Shown here: positions 9,042-17,309 of the stretch, piece after piece
How positions within the stretch are numbered: position 1 is the first letter of the stretch
Layout: the number at the start of each line of letters is the position of its first letter
Assembly: GCF_003011965.1 (NCBI RefSeq)
Contig: NZ_PXWG01000001.1
Location: 186,001 to 250,000 of the forward strand
DNA length: 64,000 nt
Reading direction: 5' to 3'
Source of the DNA: Streptosporangium nondiastaticum
Lineage (GTDB): Bacteria > Actinomycetota > Actinomycetes > Streptomycetales > Streptomycetaceae
Notes under the pieces: generated by a model
Database searches by the model: none
Seen by the model: the letters and a program-made list of their open reading frames with translations, nothing else
Told to the model about the DNA's origin: nothing
Position numbers and translations under genes: made by a program

Positions 9042-9522
9042 AGGTGTCGCCCAGGTAGACAGCGCCCCGGCCCGGGCCGGCGGCTAAGGCGTCGGTGATG
9101 ACGGCCGGCAGGCACGGCGGCAGTGTGGGGAGCCCGGCGAGCTTGTCCAGCGCGACCCACTCGACCCCGAGCTGTACGGAGTCCTCCACGGGCCCACCGA
9201 GCACCGCCGGCTCCTGGAGGACGCGGCACCGGAACATCGCGTCGACCCGGTGCCCGCTACCGGACAGCATCCGGTGTCCGCCAGGATGGTTGGCCTGGAT
9301 GTACTCGCGCAACACCACGAGCTCCTCAGACTTCACGCGCACTCCCGTCTCCTCGAAAACCTCCCGCTCCGCACAGGCCGCCAGGGTCTCCCCGGCCTCC
9401 TGGCCGCCGCCGGGCAACCACCAGGTCCCCGGGCGCGGCCTGTCCCCGTGCACGAGGAGTACGTGCTCGTCCCGTACGACCAGGCCGCTCGCCGCGTTCC
9501 TGATTCGTCCCTGATCCGTCAT
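9034..9522 (-). CDS. Nudix hydrolase
   Basis: 162 residues from the ATG at 9522 (begins MTDQGRIRNAASGLVV). A complete Nudix box follows GTWWLPGGG: GQEAGETLAACAEREVFEETGV, with the REVxEETG core intact. It should therefore bind a divalent metal and hydrolyse a nucleoside diphosphate linked to another group; the substrate is unknown. Soluble and cytoplasmic. The stop overlaps the start of the truncated HIT gene, indicating a two-gene unit. The frame continues about 51 codons upstream, but that extension is Gly/Arg/Pro-rich and unlike a Nudix N-terminus. Confidence 0.85.
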   Translation of the reverse strand: MTDQGRIRNAASGLVVRDEHVLLVHGDRPRPGTWWLPGGGQEAGETLAACAEREVFEETGVRVKSEELVVLREYIQANHPGGHRMLSGSGHRVDAMFRCRVLQEPAVLGGPVEDSVQLGVEWVALDKLAGLPTLPPCLPAVITDALAAGPGRGAVYLGDTYA

Positions 9523-9704
9523 CCGCGCCGCATCCTCTCGCTGTTCGTCCTGGTTGAATTCGAAGCCCGCAAGCTTGACAGCGTGGGGTGTCCGAAGGGT
9601 CACATCCGTGCCCCGGGGCGGGCCGGCTCGTGCTCCGGGGCCGCGCGCTCTCCCGGGCAGTTCCGTCGCAACCATGCAGTGGTAGGCGTTCTGGACATCC
9701 CGGA

Positions 9705-10823
9705 CTACCGAGCCGGAGCGGTTTCGTTGGGCTGGGGAGGCGGGAGTTCGGTGATCGGTTGCCGGGCGGGAGCCGACAGGCCGAGCTCCTCGCGGGCGCT
9801 GTGAACGGCGGCGAGCTGGGAAGCCGCCTCGCCTCCCCAGTCAAAGAGTTGCGCTGTTTGCTCCGGTGTCGCCAGGAGCCGGGTGTAGGTCTGGCCGGTT
9901 GCCTCGTCACGGCCCGGCGGTTCCCATCCGGTGATCCGGGCCGCGTACCGGGCCCGGGCGCAGCGCCGGCTGCCGGCGTCGTCGGGGTGGTAGCCGAGGT
10001 AGAGCGGATCGCTGATGTGTACCCGGGCCTCCTCCCAGGCCTCCCTGCGGAGGGTTCGTGCCGGAGCGCCGTGATCAGCCGCCTCGACCGTGCCGCCGGG
10101 CAGGCATGCGGAGCCGGTGTCCTGGCCGATGAGGACGAGGACCCTGCCGTCCTTGGCGAACAGCCAGCCCCAGGCTTGCCTGACCGGCAGTCCAGCCGGA
10201 ACGGGGCCTGGATGCCAAGGCCAGAGCTGGGGTTTGCGTGGGGTGCGCAGTATCTGGAGGTCGTCCAGCCGTGTCGGGTCCAGGGGACGGCCGTCTTCGA
10301 GGATCGCGGGACCGGTGCCGTTGATCCGCGCACGGAGGGCGGCCAGAGCACGTCGCGCGTCGCTGGGGGCCATGTGGCGGGGGAGGAGCGCTGGTTCGAC
10401 ACAGCGGATGCCGGTGACTTCCCCGCCCGGCAGGCGGATCTGGGAGAGGTCAGCAGCGGTCAGTGTGCCGCCGTCGAACACGTAGACTATTTGGCCGGGG
10501 AAGCCCCGTGGGTAGCCCGGTGTGCCGGGAGGAACCCAGTCGACGGCCAGGGCGTGGACGAAGCGTCGGGTGAGGCCGAGTTCTTCGTGGACCTCGCGGG
10601 CGACGGCGAGGGAGGGCGTTTCGCCGGCGTCCACGGCGCCGCCGGGAAGCATGCAGACGGGGCGGTAGTCGACGTCCTCAAGGATCACGCGGCCGCGGTT
10701 GTCGGTGAAGAGGACCGCCGCGCCGAGCCACACTCGGCTGCGGCCGGCCACGTACTGGGCATCGGTCATTCTGCCCGGCATCGGGCTGATGTCTCCCTCA
10801 GAGTTCTGGTTGCGCAGCGCCAT
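9705..10823 (-). CDS. Tandem Nudix-domain protein (second Nudix box degenerate)
   Basis: 372 residues from the ATG at 10823, which is preceded on the minus strand by GAAGGGA with an 8-base spacer. The N-terminal domain has a full Nudix box (GGAVDAGETPSLAVAREVHEELG). The C-terminal domain starts near residue 210 (WGWLFAKDGRVLVLIGQ) and carries GGTVEAADHGAPARTLRREAWEEARV. In this second box the acidic REAWEE core remains but the following conserved Gly is Arg and the spacing is loose. The second domain may be regulatory, or specific for another substrate. Upstream in-frame codons (10862) add 13 residues without a good ribosome site. Confidence 0.8.
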   Translation of the reverse strand: MALRNQNSEGDISPMPGRMTDAQYVAGRSRVWLGAAVLFTDNRGRVILEDVDYRPVCMLPGGAVDAGETPSLAVAREVHEELGLTRRFVHALAVDWVPPGTPGYPRGFPGQIVYVFDGGTLTAADLSQIRLPGGEVTGIRCVEPALLPRHMAPSDARRALAALRARINGTGPAILEDGRPLDPTRLDDLQILRTPRKPQLWPWHPGPVPAGLPVRQAWGWLFAKDGRVLVLIGQDTGSACLPGGTVEAADHGAPARTLRREAWEEARVHISDPLYLGYHPDDAGSRRCARARYAARITGWEPPGRDEATGQTYTRLLATPEQTAQLFDWGGEAASQLAAVHSAREELGLSAPARQPITELPPPQPNETAPAR

Positions 10824-10874
10824 GGGCGACGTCCCTTCGGCCGGTGAGAGGTCTGTCCCCACAGGGTGGTGCAG

Positions 10875-11219
10875 TCAGGGCCGACCGGGGAGGGCGTGCA
10901 GAAGCGCGGCCGCGCCGTCATGCGGGAGTTGCTCGGCGGCGCGGTGGCTCACCTCCTCCGGTTGCTGGACCGATCCCGTGATACGGGTGCGGAGACAGGC
11001 GTGGCCGTCCGGGGCGAACACCGCGGCGTGCAGGGCCATGTCGGCGTCGGCGAGGGTGGCGTGCACGGAGGCCGCGGTCGTGCAGTTGCCGTGCAACATG
11101 GCCGGGGCAGCCCGTTCGGCGGTGTACGCGGTGTCCGTGGCCGGATGAGCCTGGCCTAGACGGTGCAGCCCGGCGTAGGCGACGAGCAGAGCGTCGAGTC
11201 CAGCGCCGGCCGGGCGTGG
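10875..11219 (-). pseudogene. Fragment resembling the C-terminal part of hydroxymethylbilane synthase (HemC)
   Basis: The frame contains GAGLDALLVAYAGLHRLG, which resembles the HemC block in which a conserved LGLDALVLAYAGLxRLG-like segment precedes the cofactor domain. It is then joined directly to TAERAAPAMLHGNCTTAASV, which resembles the region around the dipyrromethane-binding Cys, and to AVFAPDGHACLRTRITG. The usual roughly 50 residues between those blocks are missing, and everything N-terminal (about 200 residues) is absent. The left edge abuts the stop of the Nudix gene at 11228. I read it as a decayed hemC paralogue. The family match is by eye and needs an alignment. Confidence 0.5.
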
Positions 11220-11227
11220 GGCAGACC

Positions 11228-11671
11228 TCACCGGGGCCAGCCCACGTCCGTGTACGGCCAGCCGTGAGCTATGCCCTCCAGCGCCGCGACCGTGTACTCC
11301 ACCGTCGGCTCGGGAAGGGCGTGCAAGGGCCACCACCGCCACTCCACGCACCGGTCCGGCTCCATCAGACGCGGCTCGCCGTGCCACCGGTGTACGCGGA
11401 AGAACAGTTGCAATCGAGGTACGGCGTCGTCGGTGTCAAGCAGGTGAACGGCGTGCACGAGCTCAAGGTCGGGTTCAGTAACGGTGACACCGAGCTCCTC
11501 TCCGGCCTCCCGCACGGCGCAGGCCCGCGCGCTTTCCCGCTCCACATGGCCCGCCGGCACGTGCCAGACATTCGCTGCGAACAGCGCGTCCGGCGGTCGT
11601 AATCCCAATAGGACGTGGCCTTTTCGCTCGAACAGCAGGTGCGCGCCGACGATGTTCGGCTGGAACGACAC
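11228..11671 (-). CDS. Nudix hydrolase
   Basis: 147 residues starting MSFQPNIVGAHLLFERKGHV. The Nudix box is intact: GHVERESARACAVREAGEELGV, with the REAGEELG core. It is preceded by NVWHVPAGHV and followed by a YFRVHRW-like strand (FFRVHRWHGEP) common in mutator-type Nudix enzymes. Substrate unknown. This is the third Nudix gene within 2.7 kb on the same strand, and the hemC-like fragment directly follows its stop. Confidence 0.85.
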   Translation of the reverse strand: MSFQPNIVGAHLLFERKGHVLLGLRPPDALFAANVWHVPAGHVERESARACAVREAGEELGVTVTEPDLELVHAVHLLDTDDAVPRLQLFFRVHRWHGEPRLMEPDRCVEWRWWPLHALPEPTVEYTVAALEGIAHGWPYTDVGWPR

Positions 11672-12330
11672 GGGATCCCCTTTCCTCTGATACGGGTGCG
11701 GCTCGGTGATACGGGCACGGACCGGCGGCCGCGTGGATGCTTCTGCGTGACATGCAGGTCGTTCGCCGGTTGCGTTCGACGGAGCGGCTACGGGAGTACG
11801 GGCCAGCGGCCACGCTCAGTCGCTTTGTCACTTGTCACTTGTCGCTTCGTCGCTTCGCCAGTTCGTCACCTAGCCACCGTCACAACGCATCGAATGCGCG
11901 GACGAAGGAACCGTCAACCGTGTTTGTCTCTCCGGCCAATCGTCCGAGGAGTGGAGCTCGAACGTGACACACGGGCTGGCGGTGCCGACCGCAGGAGTCA
12001 TGAGGCCTCCATGGGCGAGCAGTCGAGGCGGGCGTCCAGAACAACGGTGCTGATCAGAGACCCGTCACGGGTGCGGCCGGGCGACAGGTGGAACGAAAGT
12101 TCGACGATCTGTCGTGCTTCAAGGAATATCCGAGGGTCAGGGGCTGGTGGCGTGTTCGAAGCCGCCCAGGAAGAGCGCCTCACCCCTGCGAGGGATTGCG
12201 TGGCTCGCACGCGTGATCGCTTCCCGCGCCCTTGCTGGGCGGCCGCATCATCGCCCGCGCAGGACCGCTCTCCTGACCGACGCCCGCGCCGTCTTCGGAC
12301 CGCCCGGCATCTGGGTCGACCTGCCAGATC
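11672..12330. other. Intergenic region without a convincing intact gene
   Basis: About 660 bases between the Nudix gene and the terminator of the next leftward gene. It includes short direct repeats around 11825-11860 (CACTTGTC and CGCTTCGT types). Frames on both strands are open, but codon usage looks random except for the possible remnant at 11998-12165. Confidence 0.5.
11998..12165 (-). pseudogene. Possible 3' remnant of an unidentified gene
   Basis: On the minus strand the last 50 or so codons before the TGA at 11998 read like protein, including PDPRIFLEARQIVELSFHLS and ISTVVLDARLDCSPMEAS. The residues further upstream in the same frame are Arg-rich and look random. It could be the tail of a decayed regulator-type gene. 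I cannot name the family. Confidence 0.25.
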
Positions 12331-12373
12331 GCGACGTGGCCGGCACACCTGAGAGGCGTGCCGGCCACGTCGC
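12331..12373 (-). terminator. Perfect 16-bp inverted repeat, likely terminator
   Basis: The arm at 12331-12346 (GCGACGTGGCCGGCAC) is an exact inverted match to 12358-12373, with an 11-nt loop. It lies about 30 bases past the stop of the leftward gene at 12404. Streptomyces terminators commonly are GC-rich hairpins without a U tract, which fits. Confidence 0.8.
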
Positions 12374-12403
12374 GAGGCCCTGGGCCGGTGACTGCCCCGG
12401 CCG

Positions 12404-13024
12404 CTATGCGGACTTGGAAGACTTGACGTCTTCCTGCTTCTGCTCAGGCTGGGCCGCCCCGCCCTGCCGGGGTGCCATGCTGTACGCAACCGACCGCGCC
12501 TGCTTGCTGCGCTGCACCTTGCCCCGGGCGACGAGTGCTTCCAACGTGTTGCGCACCACGGTCGCCTGCACCGTACGCGCGGGATGAGCGGCACTCACGC
12601 CGTTCGTGATCTCCGCAACCGACTGCGGGCCCTGCTGTTCGGCCAGGTAGGAGAGGAGGACCTCACCCCATGTGGCTTCCCCCGGGGCTGCCTTCTTGCC
12701 GCGGCGATCGGCTCGTGCCCGCGCGGGTGGCTGCGAGGAGCGCGGCCGGGGCACCTTGGCTCCGGCCTTCTTGCCGGCCTCCTCCGGTTCTGCAGCGGTC
12801 CCGCTCGGCGACGGTTCCACCGCCGCGACCGGCGCGACCGGCTCACCGGTGAGGGTGGCCCGCAGCTTGAGCAATTGTTGATGGTCGGATTCCAGCGTTC
12901 CCAAACGCTGCTGCAGCGCCGAGATCTCCGCGCGCACCTGTTCCCGTTCTTGGGACACGCGCTCGATGTCGGCGGTGACTCGGGCCGCGTACTGGTCCGT
13001 GAGGGAAGTGGCAATGTCAGGCAT
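12404..13024 (-). CDS. Coiled-coil / winged-helix regulatory-type protein
   Basis: 206 residues from the ATG at 13024. Residues about 10-55 form a coiled coil (RVSQEREQVRAEISALQQRL and onward). A central Ala/Pro/Lys-rich linker (EEAGKKAGAKVPRPRSSQPP) follows. The C-terminal 80 residues resemble a winged helix: EVLLSYLAEQQGPQSVAEIT, then ARTVQATVVRNTLEALVARG, which could bind DNA. The end is Lys/Gln-rich. The function is unknown; similar Streptomyces proteins are annotated only as regulatory or hypothetical. It is a single gene with a strong terminator after it. Confidence 0.65.
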   Translation of the reverse strand: MPDIATSLTDQYAARVTADIERVSQEREQVRAEISALQQRLGTLESDHQQLLKLRATLTGEPVAPVAAVEPSPSGTAAEPEEAGKKAGAKVPRPRSSQPPARARADRRGKKAAPGEATWGEVLLSYLAEQQGPQSVAEITNGVSAAHPARTVQATVVRNTLEALVARGKVQRSKQARSVAYSMAPRQGGAAQPEQKQEDVKSSKSA

Positions 13025-13506
13025 GAGGCTGTCCTCGCTCCGGTTGCCGTGTGTGAGCCGCGATGTTACCCATGTCGGCGGCCAATCGTCACTGCACCAG
13101 TACACAGAGGTGACAGGGGGAGAGGAAGAACGCGTCGAATGCAGGCCTACGGAGGTGGGAACGCCGGTCGCGGGCTAAGCGAAACCGTCCACCGCCCGGC
13201 TTTGCCTGTGGCACTTTGTGCGCGGCAGAGGCCCAAGTCCGGCGGCAGTGCGATGGTCCCGCCGCGGCGCGACTGGAGAGCACCCACCCCACACCATGCT
13301 GGCATCCCATTCGTAGAATGATCTGGAAGGGCAGTGAAGGACAGAAGGACAGTTGGGGAGAAGGATCGTTGCCGGCAGAAGGCTGCAGGCAGTCATCGTG
13401 CAACTGCCTGCTACGACAGCCGCCGGGCCGCGCCAACCGCACCGCCCCCACCAGCGAAACTCTGTGTCGCACAACCCCACTTCGATACCTCGTTGAAGCA
13501 CTCCGC
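13025..13506. other. Intergenic region, no gene recognised
   Basis: About 480 bases between two leftward genes. Open frames here have random-looking codon use. It contains one clear hairpin at 13385-13411. Part of it must hold the promoter of the 13024 gene. Confidence 0.5.
13385..13411. terminator. 9-bp perfect hairpin downstream of the GNAT gene
   Basis: GCAGGCAGT at 13385-13393 pairs exactly with ACTGCCTGC at 13403-13411, with a 9-nt loop. It lies about 95 bases past the stop of the leftward acetyltransferase gene, so it may terminate that transcript. Confidence 0.4.
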
Positions 13507-14271
13507 TCATGGCTGCGCGAAGTACGCCGCCCCGAACAGACGCTTGGCCATGCCAAGGCGCTCGTACGCGGCAATGGCCGGCGCATTGCCGGCATCCACC
13601 ATGAGGGCGGCCCGCCCGCGGCGACGGACCAGGGAATTCACGACAAAGCCGCACACGGCCTGGGCCAGCCCGCGGCCGCGGGCAGCCGGGTGAGTGACGA
13701 CTCCGGCCACGAACCCGCAGCCGGACGCAGACCACGCATCCGCCGCAACTGCCAGAGGCTCAGGGCCCGCTGCACCTGCCACCTCACCGGAGGTTCCGGC
13801 CCACCGGCGGACGCCCAAGCTTCCCGGCTGTGCGTAGGAGTCGGGGAAGAACCGACCGAACAGCGATACGGCACGCTGCTCCTGCTGAGCATCCAGCCAC
13901 CGGACCCCCGCGTCGGCAGTGCCTGGCAGAGCCGTGGTCTCCATCCAGAAGAAGTAGGGGACCGGCAAGAGGCCGGGCACCTCTCCCACCAGCGCATCGA
14001 TCAAGAGCGCTTTCCCGAAGGGCCGGTACGACGGGCCGACTTCGTCCAGCACCTGCTGCCCCAGAACGACTGCATCAGGACCGTCACCCGCGATGGCAAT
14101 CCGATCACGCTGCGAGAGCCACGGGCTCGCCACGGCCACGGCCGTGCCATGGCGCCAGGCCCGCACACCCGGCCCCAGGCCATGCTCAGTCTGCCCCTGG
14201 GCGGCCCAGATCAGGTGTCCGTCGTCTGCCGCGGCCTGCTTGATGTCGCTGAGTCGCGTAAGTTCTTCCAT
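13507..14271 (-). CDS. GNAT-family N-acetyltransferase
   Basis: 254 residues from the ATG at 14271. The C-terminal half has the acetyl-CoA binding core VVTHPAARGRGLAQAVCGFV (motif A, R-G-R-G-x-A), followed by ALMVDAGNAPAIAAYERLGM (motif B). The N-terminal 130 residues are an additional domain seen in two-domain GNAT proteins (HLIWAAQGQTEHGLGPGVRAW, then a PYFFWMETTALP strand). The acceptor substrate is unknown. The frame extends 26 codons upstream as an Arg-rich tail without a good start signal. Confidence 0.8.
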   Translation of the reverse strand: MEELTRLSDIKQAAADDGHLIWAAQGQTEHGLGPGVRAWRHGTAVAVASPWLSQRDRIAIAGDGPDAVVLGQQVLDEVGPSYRPFGKALLIDALVGEVPGLLPVPYFFWMETTALPGTADAGVRWLDAQQEQRAVSLFGRFFPDSYAQPGSLGVRRWAGTSGEVAGAAGPEPLAVAADAWSASGCGFVAGVVTHPAARGRGLAQAVCGFVVNSLVRRRGRAALMVDAGNAPAIAAYERLGMAKRLFGAAYFAQP

Positions 14272-14527
14272 GCGGCGTGGATTACCCACCCGTCGAGACG
14301 GTGACCGCCCGGCGCGGCGGCATCGCCGACGTATTCTCGGTACGAGCATGCCCCCCTTAGGAGGCCGAGCCCAGCCACTGGCGGATGCCGTGGCGCTCAG
14401 ATGTCCCGATGCCCGGATCCAGCTGCCCGGGTGCCGCGTCGTGGTGCCCTATCAACACAACGTGACGCGAGCTACGGCGGCGCCCGGGTGGGCAGAGGAT
14501 TGCCGGTCGATGGCTGAGAATGCAGCC

Positions 14528-14944
14528 ATGGACAATCTGCTACACCTCAATCGCACCCTCGACGAGCTGGACCCGCCCCGCTGGACCGCCCCGGCAGCCG
14601 ACGCGACCCACCTCGTCCGCAAGGTGCATGAGTTGCGGCACGTGCCGCTGGGGGAACTCCGTCCGGCCGATCTGCGAACGCTCATCGCGCAGCAGGTGGC
14701 CCTGCCGTACGTCCTGCCGCTCGCAGTGCGCCTGCTGATCGAAGAGCCGCTGCTGGACGCGTACTTCTACGAGGGGGACTTGCTGCTCGCAGCCGTCGAA
14801 GCGCCGTCCGCCGCCTGGTCCGTGCTGCCGGAGCTCGGCGAACGGCTGCGCACGGTGATCAAGAGTCTGCCGGAGGCAGCGATCGCCGAATTGCCCCGCG
14901 GCGCAGCCGAGGCGCTGGCCCGCTTTGTCGAGCAGCCCAGCTGA
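14528..14944 (+). CDS. CdiI-like contact-dependent growth inhibition immunity protein (orphan)
   Basis: 138 residues from the ATG at 14528, or 144 from the in-frame ATG at 14510. The core pattern VPLGELRPADLRTLIAQQVA, then LPLAVRLLIEEPLLDAYFYEGDLLLA, followed by W-SVLPELGERL, matches the family annotated as contact-dependent growth inhibition system immunity protein (CdiI_2 type) as I recall it. These are small cytoplasmic proteins that bind a toxin domain. No CdiA, Rhs or WXG-type toxin gene is adjacent, so this copy is an orphan; many actinobacterial genomes carry such orphans. It is flanked by a leftward GNAT gene and a leftward LysR gene, so it is its own transcript. Confidence 0.65.
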   Translation: MDNLLHLNRTLDELDPPRWTAPAADATHLVRKVHELRHVPLGELRPADLRTLIAQQVALPYVLPLAVRLLIEEPLLDAYFYEGDLLLAAVEAPSAAWSVLPELGERLRTVIKSLPEAAIAELPRGAAEALARFVEQPS

Positions 14945-15107
14945 TCGCCCCAGCTTCCCCCGAGTGTCACCAGCCCGTCCCCGTAACACGCAAACGCCGA
15001 TACGGAGGGTCGGTCGGCGCAGCCGGGACCAGCGTATCGACGGCCTCGCCGGATAATCCCGACCGAGTCGCTTCACCTCGCCCCCGCAAAGCATTGCCCC
15101 TTGAGCA

Positions 15108-16016
15108 TCACGCACCGTCCACCGGCCTCGACGAAGCCAGCACCGAAGCCGCCAGGTGATCGCGGAACCAGCGGTGGCCGGGGTCGGTCGAGTTGCGGGG
15201 ATGCCAGGCCATACCGATGTCGAGGGGCGTGAGGTCGAGGGGGATGGGGAAGGTACGCAGCCCCAGCGCGGCGGTGGTGCCGGGGAGCCAGCCGGCCACG
15301 GTGAGCGCGACCAGGTCGGTCTCGCGGGCGAGCATCATCGCGCTGACATGACTGGGCACGATCACCGCGATCCGGCGCCGCAGCCCGAGCCGCGCGAGCG
15401 CATGGTCGATCGGTCCGTCGCGTTTGCCGTGCCGGGATATGCCGATGTGGCCGGCCGCGGCGAAACGGCGGGCGTCGATCCGCCGGTCGAAGAGGGGATG
15501 ACCGCTGCGAGCCACGCCGACCAGAGTCATCCGCGTGAGCTGCCGGCTCCGGGTCTCCGGATCCAGGTGCCCGAGGACGCCCAGTTCGACGTCCACCCGG
15601 CCCTGCCGCAGCGCGGGGCCGCCCTCGATCGCCTCCGGCAGGAAGACCACGTCCACGTGAGGGGCTTCCGCGTGGATCCGATCGGTCAGGGTCCCGGCGA
15701 GTCCGCTCAGGAGCAGTTCGGTGGCCTGCACGGTGAAGGTGCGCTGGAGATGCACGGGGTCGAAAGCGGCTCCGGGCCGCAGTACGTTGTCGCAGCCGCG
15801 CAGCAACACGCCGACCTCCTCGCGCAGTTCCTGGGCACGCGGGGTCGGCACCATCTTCTGGCCCGCGCGAACCAGGAGCGGGTCACCGACGGCCCGGCGC
15901 AACCGGGCAAGGGTGCGGCTGACCGCCGCCGGGGAGGTGCCGAGTCGCTCCGCGGCACGAGTCACGCTGTTCTCCTGGAGCAGGGCATCCAGGACTCTCA
16001 GCAGGTTGAGGTCCAA
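15108..16016 (-). CDS. LysR-family transcriptional regulator
   Basis: 302 residues. The N-terminal winged HTH is canonical: MDLNLLRVLDALLQENSVTR, then AAERLGTSPAAVSRTLARLR and a VGDPLLVR turn. The co-inducer-binding domain follows from about residue 90 to the end. The gene is divergent from the propeller gene at 16157, with a shared 140-base intergenic region holding an inverted repeat at 16068-16085. LysR proteins usually regulate the divergent gene; that is the working inference. The effector is unknown. Confidence 0.85.
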   Translation of the reverse strand: MDLNLLRVLDALLQENSVTRAAERLGTSPAAVSRTLARLRRAVGDPLLVRAGQKMVPTPRAQELREEVGVLLRGCDNVLRPGAAFDPVHLQRTFTVQATELLLSGLAGTLTDRIHAEAPHVDVVFLPEAIEGGPALRQGRVDVELGVLGHLDPETRSRQLTRMTLVGVARSGHPLFDRRIDARRFAAAGHIGISRHGKRDGPIDHALARLGLRRRIAVIVPSHVSAMMLARETDLVALTVAGWLPGTTAALGLRTFPIPLDLTPLDIGMAWHPRNSTDPGHRWFRDHLAASVLASSRPVDGA

Positions 16017-16067
16017 TTGAGCTCCTGAGCTGCATCATTACGCCTGAGTCAACTATTGCGTGCCGGT

Positions 16068-16085
16068 TTCCGCATTGTCGCGGAA
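16068..16085. promoter_or_regulatory. Inverted repeat in the LysR / propeller divergent promoter
   Basis: TTCCGC at 16068-16073 and GCGGAA at 16080-16085 are exact inverted halves around a 6-base AT-rich spacer. LysR-type regulators bind interrupted dyads in divergent promoters, so this is the best candidate binding site. Confidence 0.45.
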
Positions 16086-16156
16086 TCCCCCTCGCGCGGA
16101 CAGTGGAGGTGCCCGCAAACGTCTCGAACCCACCCACGGTGGCGAAGGAGTCCGTG

Positions 16157-17209
16157 ATGCAACAATCCCCCCGCGACGGTCGAGAAGGCGACGTTCTGGC
16201 GGTCGTCAGCCAGAGCGGCCCGGCGGTCTTGTTCTTCGACGCCGCCTGTGACCGGCTGCTCGGCAGGGTGGAAACCCTCGCCGACCCGCACGAGTTGTGC
16301 TTCGACCCCACGCACCGCCTGCTCTGGTGCACGATGACCTACTACTCGGGCGCGTACCACGCGAACACAGGCCGCCGCACCGAACTGACCGTCATCGACC
16401 CCGACACCCACCGCATCGTCGAAATCGTGAACCTCGCCCCGGAACACGCCCCCCACGGACTCGCACTGGACGCCGAGCGCCGCCGCCTGTACGTCACCGT
16501 GGAGGGCGCGTCGGACGGGCCCGGTGGTGTCGTGGTGATCGACACCGCGACCCGTAGGCCCGTGGGCAGGATCGACACGGGCGCGCCCGGCTCCCACTGG
16601 GTCGCCCTCGATCCGGCACGGCAGACGGGGTACGTCGCCAACAAGGAAACGCCGTTCGTGTCGGTCATCGACCTCGAACAGGGCACCCTCACGGCAAAGG
16701 CCGAGGTGCCCGGCAGCGAGGGGCTCGCCGTCTCCGCCGACGGGAAGCACGTCTTCGTCGCCGCGCCCTACGGTGGCTCATTCGCCGATTCCGACGGACG
16801 GCCGGCCCCGGGAATCAAGGTCATCGATGCCCGGACGGCATCCGTCATCGAGACCCTGCCCACCGACAACCCCGTCGTGCCGATGCACGTGGCCTCGACG
16901 GGAAAGCTCCTCGCGGGCGAAGTGTGCACACAAACCGATCCGGACTCCGGAACCGTACGCATGGCACCAGGCCGCCTCACGGTGTTCGCCGCCGACACCC
17001 GTGAGCACGTGGGGTCGTTCGAGGTGGGGCTGTGCCCGCTCACCATCACCTCGTCACCCGACGGCCGGATCGCCTACGTGTCCTGCTACGCCTCGGGCAC
17101 CGTCGACATCATCGACCTGGAGACGCTGCAGAGCCTGACCTTCCTCTCCGGCTCCGAACTCGGCGAGTCCGGTGCCCACGGCCTGGCCTACCTGCCGCGC
17201 CCGGCCTGA
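16157..17209 (+). CDS. YncE-like beta-propeller protein
   Basis: 350 residues from the ATG at 16157, which is preceded by GAAGGAG with a 6-7 base spacer. Seven-bladed YncE/lactonase-type propeller repeats are visible: TELTVIDPDTHRIVEIVNL, GGVVVIDTATRRPVGRIDTG, then PFVSVIDLEQGTL, IKVIDARTASVIETL, and a final blade TVDIIDLETLQSLT. There is no signal peptide, so the protein is probably cytoplasmic. Some relatives are lactonases or surface-layer proteins; the function here is open. The divergent LysR gene suggests inducible expression. An upstream in-frame start (16103) is less likely. Confidence 0.75.
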   Translation: MQQSPRDGREGDVLAVVSQSGPAVLFFDAACDRLLGRVETLADPHELCFDPTHRLLWCTMTYYSGAYHANTGRRTELTVIDPDTHRIVEIVNLAPEHAPHGLALDAERRRLYVTVEGASDGPGGVVVIDTATRRPVGRIDTGAPGSHWVALDPARQTGYVANKETPFVSVIDLEQGTLTAKAEVPGSEGLAVSADGKHVFVAAPYGGSFADSDGRPAPGIKVIDARTASVIETLPTDNPVVPMHVASTGKLLAGEVCTQTDPDSGTVRMAPGRLTVFAADTREHVGSFEVGLCPLTITSSPDGRIAYVSCYASGTVDIIDLETLQSLTFLSGSELGESGAHGLAYLPRPA

Positions 17210-17309
17210 CCCCCGGGCGATCTCGGCGGGCGTGGCCTTCAGCGCCGTCGCGGCGGCCGGCCGGGGGAGCGACGCTTTCTGTTGATGGTATGGATGGGGA
17301 GTAGCCGCA

